NCBI RefSeq assembly: GCF_009857595.1
Contig: NZ_WWCU01000034.1
Location: 1 to 64,000, forward strand
Direction of reading: 5' to 3'
Source of the DNA: Pseudoduganella aquatica
Lineage (GTDB): Bacteria; Pseudomonadota; Gammaproteobacteria; Burkholderiales; Burkholderiaceae_D
DNA length: 64,000 nt
Positions 54,201 to 61,829 of this stretch are shown here, piece after piece. The notes beneath the pieces are model-generated. The model saw nothing but the letters and a program-made list of their open reading frames with translations, had not been told where the DNA came from and did no database searches. Positions within the stretch are counted from its first letter, which is position 1. The number at the start of each line of letters is the position of its first letter. A program made the translations under genes and the position numbers.

Positions 54201-55766
54201 GCGCCAGCGCAAGCTCCGGCCGCGCGCGGCAACTCGCCCGTCCTCGCCAACATCGAAGGCATGCTGCGCATCTACCGCGAAGCGGGCGACATCACCGTCA
54301 CCAGCGGCGACAAGCCCATCGCCCTCGGCCTGCGCCAGCTGGAGCTGCGCGCCGACGCCGCAGCGGGCGCCCTGCGCACGCAGCTCAGCCTGGAGGGCGC
54401 GCGCGCCGGCCAGGCCCGCATCGACGCCACAGCGCAACTGGTGGACGGCCGTATCGCCGGCGGCAGCGCGCTAACCATGACGGGCAGCGTCGACATGCCG
54501 TCCATTGCCTGGACCGCTCCACTCACTGGCGTGCCCGGCCTGGACCTGGACGGCGCGCTGCAGCTCTCGGCCGCAGGCAGCGGCACCATCGCCGCCCCCG
54601 TGCTCAATGGCGACATCACCGGCGACAAGCTGGTGGTCAACTGGGCCGAGCAAGGCATCAAGCTGCGCAACGGCCAGCTGCAAGCCAGGCTGGCCGGCGA
54701 CCAGCTCAATCTGCAAAAGCTCGCCTTCGACGGCGAGCAAGGCCGCGCGCAGGTGGACGGCTGGGTCAAGCTGGCCAATGCCGAAGCCACCATGCAGCTC
54801 AAGCTGGTGGCCGACAAGCTGCTGGTGCTGGCCCGCCCCGACCGCACGCTGGCCCTCAGCGGCCAGGCCACGCTGGTGCGCGACCAGAAGCGCTTCCAGC
54901 TGGACGGCAAACTGAAAGCCGACCGCGCCCGCATTGAACTCGGCTCCGACAACAGCCCCACCATCAGCGACGACGTGGTGGTGCTGGGACGCGGCAAGCC
55001 GCCCGCCAAAGCAGCCGCCGCGCAATCCATGCCGCTCAGCGTGGATCTCGAAGCGGACCTCGGCAACGACTTCCACCTGAAAGGAAAAGGCCTGGATGCG
55101 GACCTGAACGGCACCGTCCACCTGCGCATTGCCGACCGCCGCCCGCCGCGCGTGACCGGCAGCATCCGCGTGGACAACGGCACCTACAAGGCCTACGGCC
55201 AGAATCTCAGCATCGAACGCGGCGTGCTCAATTTCACCGGCGCCTATGACAACCCCGGCCTGAACATCCTGGCCGTGCGCAAGCGTCCCGAAGGCGAACA
55301 GCTGACCGAGACCAATGTGGAGGCGGGCGTGGAAGTGCGCGGCACCGCGCTGTCGCCGCAGGCCAAGCTGGTGTCCACGCCCACGGTGCCGGACAGCGAC
55401 AAGCTGTCCTGGCTGGTGCTCGGGCATGGCATCGCGGACGCGGGCGGCAATGAAATGGCGCTGCTGGGCACGGCGGCCGGCGCGCTGTTCGGCGGCACCG
55501 GCGGCGGTATTGCCGGCAAACTGGGACTGGACGAACTGGGCGTGTCGCAGGCCGCGGGCAGTTCGCAGGCCAAAGGCCTCGAAAACACCGTGGTCACGGT
55601 GGGCAAGCGGCTGTCTTCACGCGCCTACCTCAGCTTCGAGCAGGGCGCGGGCACGGCCACCAGCCTGGTCAAGCTGCGCTACAAGCTCAATTCGCGCATC
55701 ACCCTGCAATTCCAGACCGGCACCAACAACGCGCTCGACGTGCTGTACACCTGGGCCTTCGACTAA
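51267..55766 (+). CDS. tamB: Translocation and assembly module protein TamB
   Basis: A 1499-residue protein anchored by one N-terminal helix (about 27-50, TGLAALLVLLAGLVWLLG). A long beta-taco body of AsmA-like repeats crosses the periplasm. The C-terminal DUF490 region holds GLNILAVRKRPEGEQLTETNVEAGVEV and DSDKLSWLVLGHG, diagnostic of TamB. It contacts TamA at the outer membrane and is thought to move phospholipids. Translation is coupled to tamA. The length is normal for the family. Confidence 0.95.
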   Translation: MAEITTPNSGADGAGTPPRRWLRRTLTGLAALLVLLAGLVWLLGRESTLQQIVQRVASASGGQIVATGVSGSLYGRMHIDRIVHRTPESVLTANDITIDWSPLQYFSEGIAISELHIASAVSQTLKPGEPAKLPDTLAPPFRLSVADARLDKLTLLPTAAATDNASTGTVISAIRLKLDGDGKAWRVREASAMTPIGRVALDGSVGAQRPFQLNAKASLTQTTGVPAGAKPAQLALAVGGTLAQIELAAQATSGKASGDAKLTLTPFNSIILQAADIKGRGIDPALFDPAWPQAELNLQLQAKIAPSQAISGSLLVQNQGAAGPLDQHRLPLRSISGQLGGTLTATTIDQVLVDLGAAGKFTGGGRVQRVAVDGGVDAATFQLRTERLDLRAIHGAINSTKIAGDIALGSTGKTQTLTVNLAQAGLRLDAQATLADALLRLKQARLSVGKGSINLSGEASLQDKQPFKASASIVRFDPSALGALPAADLNGDISASGQLAPGWQVAASFKLGASRLLGQPLSGAGKLNADAARLSGVEAQLALGQNTVDLRGGFGAPGERLVWRVDARQLSAIGNGLLGALAANGVASGTYAAPRSTFTAEATGLGLAAAKRPAPDSVLRAAGEAWLAGKQAELKVSGSAQRVNPAAFGPYTAGSINADFSGSGKLGADWRAALDLKLQPSTLSGAALSGYAKLAADHNRIDNTDIDLHLGANSLQAKGGFGSARDRLDWKVDAPQLATLGAGFGGVLRGTGALTGTMAQPALAFSMDGANLRLFTAHQIKSIKASASIGTGYGGADPLASDVELAGYVSPGLSIDKARFQSTGTRAAHTLQLSASNPHFDALLKMHGGSSGGDGGGTSIADDSVWTGSIDTLQNKGRYALALQSPAALRIAGAAGGGAGGLAKPEQLSLSNAVIKLADGSIRIDTLEKTGPRWRSKGSAAGVPVSYLAQLSELWRDNVVSDLTLGAAWALDVQAPNAAPAQAPAARGNSPVLANIEGMLRIYREAGDITVTSGDKPIALGLRQLELRADAAAGALRTQLSLEGARAGQARIDATAQLVDGRIAGGSALTMTGSVDMPSIAWTAPLTGVPGLDLDGALQLSAAGSGTIAAPVLNGDITGDKLVVNWAEQGIKLRNGQLQARLAGDQLNLQKLAFDGEQGRAQVDGWVKLANAEATMQLKLVADKLLVLARPDRTLALSGQATLVRDQKRFQLDGKLKADRARIELGSDNSPTISDDVVVLGRGKPPAKAAAAQSMPLSVDLEADLGNDFHLKGKGLDADLNGTVHLRIADRRPPRVTGSIRVDNGTYKAYGQNLSIERGVLNFTGAYDNPGLNILAVRKRPEGEQLTETNVEAGVEVRGTALSPQAKLVSTPTVPDSDKLSWLVLGHGIADAGGNEMALLGTAAGALFGGTGGGIAGKLGLDELGVSQAAGSSQAKGLENTVVTVGKRLSSRAYLSFEQGAGTATSLVKLRYKLNSRITLQFQTGTNNALDVLYTWAFD

Positions 55767-55768
55767 GC

Positions 55769-55915
55769 TTAGCTGGGATTGTGGTCAGGCACCGGATCGT
55801 CCTGCGGCACGGGGGGATTCGGATGGTGGGGATGGGATGGCGCCGGTTCCGGCATGGGATCGTCCACCGGCGCCGGATCGGGCGCGCGGTGGGCTTGGAT
55901 GAAATCTGGGGCCAT
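55769..55915 (-). CDS. Small Pro/Asp/His-rich protein
   Basis: A 48-residue protein, MAPDFIQAHRAPDPAPVDDP followed by MPEPAPSHPHHPNPP and a DDPVPDH ending. GGAGTG lies seven bases before the ATG. The composition is about one-third Pro with many Asp and His, so it is probably disordered and might bind metal. It lies on the strand opposite to tamB with three bases between stops. MPEPA is shared with the small protein at 43705. Expression is unproven. Confidence 0.5.
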   Translation of the reverse strand: MAPDFIQAHRAPDPAPVDDPMPEPAPSHPHHPNPPVPQDDPVPDHNPS

Positions 55916-55977
55916 GGTTCACTCCGAAGGTAAACAATGGCCCCATTCTACGCCCCCTGGCGGAGGCGCTTCGTACT

Positions 55978-58437
55978 TTACGGCTTCGCCGCTTTCACAT
56001 ACTTGTCCAGCCAGTTGTTGGTCTCATACAGCATCTGCATGATGGACTCGCGTGCGCGGTAGGCGTGCGACTCGTTCGGCAGCATCACCAGGCGCGCCGT
56101 GCCGCCAAGGCCTTTCACGGCCTGGAACATGCGCTCGCTCTGGATCGGGAAGGTGCCGGGGTTGTTGTCCTCGGCGCCGTGTATCATCAGCAGCGCGTCC
56201 TTGATCTTGTCGGCGTTATTGAACGGCGACATGGTCTGGTACACATCCTGCGCCTTCCAGAACGGACGGTCTTCGGACTGGAAGCCGAACGGCGTCAGCG
56301 TGCGGTTGTAGGCGCCGCTGCGCGCGATGCCGGCCTTGAACAAACGCGTGTGCGCCAGCAGGTTGCCTGTCATGAAGGCGCCGTAGGAATGGCCGCCGAT
56401 GGCGATGCGGTGGCGTTCGGCCACGCCGCGCCGCACCACCTCGTCCACCGCCGCTTCCGCGTCCGCCACCAGCTGCGGCAGATAGGTGTCGTTCGGCTCC
56501 TGCTCGCCCTGGCCCACGATAGGGAAGGACGGATTGTCCAGCACCGCGTAGCCCATCGCCACGAAGGCGCCCGGTCCCCAGTAGCTGACCGAGTTGAACT
56601 TGTACGGCGAACCGGTGGTCTGGCTGGCCGCCTCGGCCGACTTGAACTCGGCAGGGTAAGCCCACATCAGCATGGGCAGCGGGCCGTCGCGCTTGGCGTC
56701 ATACTTCGGCGGCAGCAGCAGCGTGGCCGTCAGGTCCACACCGTCCTTGCGCTTGTAGCGGATCTGCTCTTTCTGCACGTCCTTCAGCTGCGGCAGCGGA
56801 TGCGGGAAATGCGTCAGCGCGGTCAGCTGGGCGTCGCCCTGCTGCGCCAGGTTGCGCACGTAGTAGTTCGGGCGTTCGGTCGGCGATTCGCGCGTGGACA
56901 GCAGCTTGCTGCCGTCTTCGCTCAGCACAGCCACCACGTTCTCGTAGTACGGCGCGGCGCTCTGGAACAGGCGCTCCTTCTTCTTGGTGGTCAGGTTCAG
57001 ACGGTCGATGAAGGGGCGGTCGCCTTCCGGCGTGGCGCCGGGGCCGTCCAGCAGGATGGAGTTGTCCGCGCTGATGAGCAGGCGCGGCAGGCCGGCCGCG
57101 TCGGCGCGCATCACCGGCGAGCCGGGCGCGTTGTAGCGGTCTTCGGCGGAACCCTGGTAGATCAGCTCGGGCGCGGCGCCCGGCTGGTCCGGTGCGATCT
57201 TCCACTGCTTCACGGCGCGCGTCTTGGACCAGCGCTCGTTGAGCAGGGCCACGTCGCCACGGCCCCAGGCGATGCCAGCGTAGCGCGAACCCAGCTTGGC
57301 CAGCACGGAAGGCTGGGCCGTGAACGGCGCGGCCTGGGTGTAGACGATGTCGCGGATCTCGGCGGTCTTGGACGGGTCGCCGCCGTCCTGCGCTTCGGCC
57401 CAGACCAGCGTTGCCGGCGCATCCACGCGCCAGCTGATATTGCGCTGGCCTGGAGGCACGGCGTCGTTCCCCGGCGGCAGGCCTTCGCGCAGCGGCTGCT
57501 TCGCCACGGTGTGCTGCAGCTTGCCGTCCAGTTCACGCACTTCGATATGCTCGCCGAAGCTCGACACCGGCACGATGTAGGAATACGGACGCGAAACGCT
57601 GGCCGACAGCAGGTATTTGCCGCCCGGCGCCAGCGAGGCGCGCGAGTACTGGCCCGGCTTGCCGATCAGGCGCGTCTTGCCCGACAGGTCCACCAGCGCC
57701 AGCTGGGAGGTGATGTAGTGCTCGAAGAGCTTGGCGTCTTCTTCGTTCTTCAGCAGGTCCGGATAGGTGCGGATCAGGCGCGTGCCTGCGCCCGGCTGGC
57801 TGTCCTGCGCGGCGGGACCGGACGGAATGCCGGTCAGCGCCGGCGCGGCGCCCAGGCCTGCGGGACGCAGCTGCACCAGCAGGCCCTTGCCGTCCGGCTG
57901 CCACTGGAAGCCACGGCTGAACACGGCCGACAGCGGCTGCGAGGTCAGCTTCTTCGCGCTGCGCGCGGCCACGTCCACCAGCCACAGTTCCACGCCGGCG
58001 CCCTTGCCTGCGGCATCACCGTAGCTGGTGTGGGTGAAGGCCAGGAAGCGCTGGTCCGGCGACCACGCCAGTTCCGTTACGCGCACGCCCTTGGGCAGGC
58101 CGGTGATTTTCGCTTCCTTCTGGGTCTCGATATCCAGCAGGGTCAGGTCGGTGCCGAAGGAGAAGCGGCTGGCGGCATAGGTGCGCGGGTTGATGCGCAG
58201 GCCGGCCAGCTTCAGTTCCGGCTGCGCCACTTCGGCGATGCCTGGCAGCGCAGGCTGCGCCACCATCACGGCCAGGTTGCGTTTCGGGCTCAGGTTCAGC
58301 AGCGGCGCGCGCGGCGCGTCAACAATGGCTTGCAGCGGCGCGGGCGGCAGCTGATAGCCGCCGTTCTGGGCGCCGGCAAACGGCGAGGCCGCCATCAGGC
58401 CGAGGGCCAGCGGCAGCAGGGAGTTCCGTACAGTCAT
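55978..58437 (-). CDS. S9 family serine peptidase (S9D glutamyl endopeptidase-like), exported
   Basis: An 819-residue prolyl-oligopeptidase-fold enzyme with signal peptide (NSLLPLALGLMAASPFAGA). A beta-propeller precedes the C-terminal alpha/beta hydrolase part. The triad is S684 (GGHSYGAF), D757 (HGAEDNNPG) and H791 (NESHAYR). The segment RSGAYNRTLTPFGFQSEDRPFW after the Ser matches the S9D group, which includes the chloroplast glutamyl endopeptidase. It would act on peptides in the periplasm or outside. The gene is divergent from the next membrane protein. Confidence 0.92.
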   Translation of the reverse strand: MTVRNSLLPLALGLMAASPFAGAQNGGYQLPPAPLQAIVDAPRAPLLNLSPKRNLAVMVAQPALPGIAEVAQPELKLAGLRINPRTYAASRFSFGTDLTLLDIETQKEAKITGLPKGVRVTELAWSPDQRFLAFTHTSYGDAAGKGAGVELWLVDVAARSAKKLTSQPLSAVFSRGFQWQPDGKGLLVQLRPAGLGAAPALTGIPSGPAAQDSQPGAGTRLIRTYPDLLKNEEDAKLFEHYITSQLALVDLSGKTRLIGKPGQYSRASLAPGGKYLLSASVSRPYSYIVPVSSFGEHIEVRELDGKLQHTVAKQPLREGLPPGNDAVPPGQRNISWRVDAPATLVWAEAQDGGDPSKTAEIRDIVYTQAAPFTAQPSVLAKLGSRYAGIAWGRGDVALLNERWSKTRAVKQWKIAPDQPGAAPELIYQGSAEDRYNAPGSPVMRADAAGLPRLLISADNSILLDGPGATPEGDRPFIDRLNLTTKKKERLFQSAAPYYENVVAVLSEDGSKLLSTRESPTERPNYYVRNLAQQGDAQLTALTHFPHPLPQLKDVQKEQIRYKRKDGVDLTATLLLPPKYDAKRDGPLPMLMWAYPAEFKSAEAASQTTGSPYKFNSVSYWGPGAFVAMGYAVLDNPSFPIVGQGEQEPNDTYLPQLVADAEAAVDEVVRRGVAERHRIAIGGHSYGAFMTGNLLAHTRLFKAGIARSGAYNRTLTPFGFQSEDRPFWKAQDVYQTMSPFNNADKIKDALLMIHGAEDNNPGTFPIQSERMFQAVKGLGGTARLVMLPNESHAYRARESIMQMLYETNNWLDKYVKAAKP

Positions 58438-58574
58438 TATTATCTCGTGGACAAATCAGAGGACTGATCATATTGCTTACTGATAACTTGAAAGTCAATC
58501 AACAGCATGTATCAATATGTCGCACCCGGGCCTTGCTTTACAATCGTGGTTTTTGCGCGCCGAGAAGAACCGAT

Positions 58575-59108
58575 ATGGAAATGACCACGATAGCCCTGCT
58601 CGTCCTGATACCGCTGCTGGTGTGGCGACTGTACTCGCGCATCAAGAGCATGCTCAAGCGGCAGGAATCGCTGGTATGGCGGCACTGGCTGTCGGCTGTC
58701 GCTTTTCCGGTGCTGCTGGCGTGGCTGGCGCTCTCCATGCTGGACAACTTGCTGGGCCTGTCCTGTCTGGCGGCGGGCGCGCTGGCGGGCGGCTGGCTGG
58801 GCGTGTTCGGGCTGAAAGGCACGCGCTTCGAGACCATAGGCAAGCGCCATTTCTTCACGCCCAATCTGCGCATCGGCGTCACGGTGTTCATGCTGTTCGC
58901 CGCGCGCATGCTGTACCGTGGCCTGGAGCTGTACATGATCAGCCGCGTGGAAACGCCCAACCTGATGTCGCAAACCGAATTCGTGCAAAGCCCGGCCACC
59001 GCTGCGGTGCTGGGCATGGTGGCAGGCTACTGCGCCGCCTTCTCGGTGGGCATGATACGCTGGCGCCGCACCCAGAAGCCGCTGCCCGAGCCGGAAGACC
59101 TGGCCTGA
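58575..59108 (+). CDS. Membrane protein of unknown function
   Basis: A 177-residue inner-membrane protein with about four helices: MTTIALLVLIPLLVWRLY, WLSAVAFPVLLAWLALSML, LRIGVTVFMLFAARMLY and VLGMVAGYCAAFSVGMI. Basic loops suggest a cytosolic link after the first helix. I do not recognise the family with confidence. The start at 58575 is set by the hydrophobic first helix; the frame is open to 58473 without support. GAAGA precedes the ATG weakly. Confidence 0.72.
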   Translation: MEMTTIALLVLIPLLVWRLYSRIKSMLKRQESLVWRHWLSAVAFPVLLAWLALSMLDNLLGLSCLAAGALAGGWLGVFGLKGTRFETIGKRHFFTPNLRIGVTVFMLFAARMLYRGLELYMISRVETPNLMSQTEFVQSPATAAVLGMVAGYCAAFSVGMIRWRRTQKPLPEPEDLA

Positions 59109-59115
59109 TACGGCC

Positions 59116-60078
59116 TTACAGCAGCGCGGCCAGCGCGCCGCGCAGCGAGGGATAGCGGAACCGGAATCCCTCCTCCAGCAAGCGCTCAGGCGCAACCGTC
59201 TGCCCTTCCAGCAGCAGATCCGCCTGCTCCCCCAGCAGCAGCCGAACCGGCCAACCCGGCGTCGGCATAAAGCACGGCCTGCCCAGCAGCGCAGCCGCCG
59301 CGCGGCTGAACTCCCGTTGCGACACCTGCTCCGGCGCCGTGAAGTTGTACGCGGACCGCACGCCGCCGCCGTCGGCTGCGGCGCGCCACAGGTGCGCCAT
59401 CCCTTGCAGCAAATCGTCCACGTGTATCCACGACATGCGCTGCCTGCCGCCGCCCATCGGCCCGCCCATGCCCAGCTTGATAGGCAGCAGCATGGGCGGC
59501 AGCGCGCCCTGCTCGCCCAGCACCAGTCCAAAGCGCATGCACGCCACCTGCACGCCGTGCGCCTGCGCCTTGCGCGCCGCAGCCTCCCACTCCTGGCACA
59601 GCTGCGACATGAACACCGGCTGCGGCGGCGCGTTCTCCGCCAGCGGCGTCTCGTCGCCCATGGCCTGCACGCCGTAGTAGCCGATGGCGGACGCCGACAG
59701 CATCAGGCGCGGCTTGTGCTCCGCCCTCGCTATCCACGCCACCACGCGCTCCGTCAGCGCCACCCGGCTGCGCCGCAGCACCGCCCTGCGCGCCGCCGTC
59801 CAGCGCCAGCCGAGGATGCGCGCGCCGGCCAGGTTGATGACCACGTCGATCCGTTCCGACGGCGCCAGCGCCTCCATGCTCTCCACGCAGCGCACCGCGC
59901 CCTTGAACAGCGTCTCCGCCTGCGCCGGCGAGCGCGTGAGCACCGTCACGCGCTGCCCGTCCTTCAGCAGCGCCGCCACCAGCCGCTGGCCGATAAAGCC
60001 GGTGGCGCCTGTCAGCAGGACGCTCTCCTTGCGCGCGCCGAACGCGATCGGACTATCGGCGGATTGATCGAGGGCCAT
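59116..60078 (-). CDS. TIGR01777 family NAD-dependent epimerase-like protein
   Basis: A 320-residue extended-SDR protein. Cofactor motif TGATGFIGQRL (about residues 22-32) is followed by VVINLAGARI, SASAIGYYG, the SQLCQEWE segment and MSWIHVDDL near 225. This set is diagnostic of the TIGR01777 group, often annotated as a SulA-like epimerase though the reaction is unknown. The start at 60078 has AAGGAAAA before it inside the upstream gene. It lies two bases after the regulator stop, so they form an operon. Confidence 0.9.
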   Translation of the reverse strand: MALDQSADSPIAFGARKESVLLTGATGFIGQRLVAALLKDGQRVTVLTRSPAQAETLFKGAVRCVESMEALAPSERIDVVINLAGARILGWRWTAARRAVLRRSRVALTERVVAWIARAEHKPRLMLSASAIGYYGVQAMGDETPLAENAPPQPVFMSQLCQEWEAAARKAQAHGVQVACMRFGLVLGEQGALPPMLLPIKLGMGGPMGGGRQRMSWIHVDDLLQGMAHLWRAAADGGGVRSAYNFTAPEQVSQREFSRAAAALLGRPCFMPTPGWPVRLLLGEQADLLLEGQTVAPERLLEEGFRFRYPSLRGALAALL

Positions 60079-60080
60079 GG

Positions 60081-60620
60081 CTATTTTTCCTTGTCGTCCG
60101 AGCCGAGGAAGCGCGCCATGGTGCCGCCCATTTTCAGGAAGCGCAGCATGGTGGCGGGCGGCAGGTTCTTGTAGTCGTTGTAGGTCGTGCCCAGCATTTC
60201 CATGAACTCCAGCACGTTGTTCATGCGGTCGCGGGTGGCGTCTTCCAGCTGCGCGTCCTGCTCCGCCTCGATGGCGCATTCGCGCAGCACGGTCAGGGTG
60301 GGATCGATCTCGCGCCGCTTGCGCTCCTCGATGATGACGCGGAAGATTTCCCACACGTCCTGCAGCGCCAGGAAATGGTCGCGCCGGTCGCCCATCACGT
60401 GGCTCACGCGTATCAGGCCCCAGCTTTGCAGCTCCTTCAGGCTGTTGCTCACGTTGGAGCGCGCCACGTTCAGCGTTTCGGCAATGTCCTCGGCGGTCTG
60501 CGGCGTATTCACCAGGAACAGCAGCGCGTGGATCTGCGCCACCGTGCGGTTCACGCCCCAGCGCGTCCCCATCTCGCCCCAGTGGAGGATGTACTTCTGC
60601 ATGGTCGGGCTGAGCTGCAT
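60081..60620 (-). CDS. GbsR/MarR-type transcriptional regulator
   Basis: A 179-residue regulator: winged helix at about 30-110 (TAEDIAETLNVARSNVSNSLKELQSWGLI is the recognition region) and a C-terminal helical part. The GbsR group matches the first segment, MQKYILHWGEMGTRWGVNRTVAQIHALLF. GbsR proteins repress choline and osmoprotectant genes in Bacillus; the effector here is unknown. AAAGGAAAA precedes the ATG at 60620. A perfect dyad 15 bases upstream is probably its own operator. Confidence 0.9.
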   Translation of the reverse strand: MQLSPTMQKYILHWGEMGTRWGVNRTVAQIHALLFLVNTPQTAEDIAETLNVARSNVSNSLKELQSWGLIRVSHVMGDRRDHFLALQDVWEIFRVIIEERKRREIDPTLTVLRECAIEAEQDAQLEDATRDRMNNVLEFMEMLGTTYNDYKNLPPATMLRFLKMGGTMARFLGSDDKEK

Positions 60621-60634
60621 GGATTTTCCTTTAA

Positions 60635-60650
60635 TTCTGTTATTACAGAA
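60635..60650. promoter_or_regulatory. Operator-like palindrome of the GbsR-type gene
   Basis: TTCTGTTATTACAGAA, arms TTCTGT and ACAGAA around TATT, lies 15 bases upstream of the regulator's ATG. Outer bases (TTTAATT / AATTAAA) extend the dyad imperfectly. The position suggests autorepression. Confidence 0.65.
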
Positions 60651-60698
60651 ATTAAAGACCATGCAGACACGGAAGTCAACCTAATTCGCGCTGGCGTC

Positions 60699-61781
60699 TT
60701 AAACCGGCCGCGAATGGACGGTTTCGAATTTGCGTTTCAGCTTCAGGAAATGGCGCTCGAACAGCGCATACGACAAGGCCGACAACAAGATGCTGGCCAG
60801 CAGCGCGGCAGCAGCCTGGATCCACCAGCCGCCGCCCATTTTCAGCGCCACGCGCCGGCCGATTTCAATACCGATGAAGTGATAGACATACAGGCCGTAG
60901 GAAATCTTCCCCAGGTAACGCAACGGGCGGCTGGCCAGGAAACCAAGCAAGGGTTCGTGCAGAGCAGCGATGGTCAGCGCGGCCGCGCCGCAGGCGACTA
61001 TGGTGTAGATGTATACCTGATGCATGCCAAGCACCCAAGCCAGCGGCAACGGCAGCAGCAGGCCGCTGAACAGCGCCGCCAGCCCGCCTGCCGCCAGCCC
61101 AAACCGCACCACGAGGGAAGCGGGCGGCACCGGGCGCAGCGCGCCAAGCAAAGTTCCCAACAGCAGCGAGTCTGCACTGAACAGGGAGGTCGCGATCATC
61201 GGATGCTGCGCCTGATTCAGCACCATCCCCGTGCGCGCTGCGAGGAACAGCAGCCAGATCGCCAGCAAGCCGTACAACAGCCGCTTCGAATCCGCCAGGA
61301 AGCCGGCCAGCATCAAGGGCAAGAACAGGTAAAACTGCTCTTCCAGGGAAATGGTCCATAAATGGAAGGTGAAGGGGATGGTGCCAAAACCCTGCAGTCC
61401 GGTGATGATGTTGTCGACGAAGAGCAACTGCCCGCCCAGGCGGAACCAGTCTCCGGTTTCATGCGGAAACGGGCGCGGGATAAAGGTCAGCGCGAACAGG
61501 CCTATGCAGAAGACGAAATACAAAGGCCAGATGCGCAGCGCACGCCGGATATAGAAATGCTTGATCGAGATCCTGCCGCTGACCTGCAGTTCGGCGCGCA
61601 GGATGGCGGTCAGCAGATAGGCGCTGAGGAAAAGGAAGATGTGCACGCCGACCCAGCCCTGCAACTGGAACGCATGCAGCAGTGCGTTGTCCGAAGCCGG
61701 CAAATGGTGAACCAGCACCAGGAAAAACGCAAAGAAGCGCAGTCCGTCTAGCGTGGGGAAGTACAGGGCGGATGATTTCAT
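60699..61781 (-). CDS. Acyltransferase 3 family membrane protein
   Basis: A 360-residue membrane protein with about ten helices. The opening PTLDGLRFFAFFLVLVHH is the acyltransferase-3 signature with the catalytic His. FHLWTISLEEQFYLFLPL is the other conserved block. Such enzymes O-acetylate sugars of lipopolysaccharide, exopolysaccharide or peptidoglycan at the inner membrane. The gene stands alone: a terminator separates it from the ATPase gene upstream. Confidence 0.9.
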   Translation of the reverse strand: MKSSALYFPTLDGLRFFAFFLVLVHHLPASDNALLHAFQLQGWVGVHIFLFLSAYLLTAILRAELQVSGRISIKHFYIRRALRIWPLYFVFCIGLFALTFIPRPFPHETGDWFRLGGQLLFVDNIITGLQGFGTIPFTFHLWTISLEEQFYLFLPLMLAGFLADSKRLLYGLLAIWLLFLAARTGMVLNQAQHPMIATSLFSADSLLLGTLLGALRPVPPASLVVRFGLAAGGLAALFSGLLLPLPLAWVLGMHQVYIYTIVACGAAALTIAALHEPLLGFLASRPLRYLGKISYGLYVYHFIGIEIGRRVALKMGGGWWIQAAAALLASILLSALSYALFERHFLKLKRKFETVHSRPV

Positions 61782-61795
61782 CGGCGGTCGTGTGC

Positions 61796-61826
61796 GAAAA
61801 AAACCCCGCGTGTCGGCGGGGTTTCG
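61796..61826 (-). terminator. Rho-independent terminator of the SMC-like gene
   Basis: On the minus strand the stem AAACCCCGC / GCGGGGTTT (61801-61809 and 61816-61824) with a six-base loop is followed by a run of seven T. It stands four bases after the stop of the ATPase gene and before the acyltransferase start. Confidence 0.85.
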
Positions 61827-61829
61827 TGT

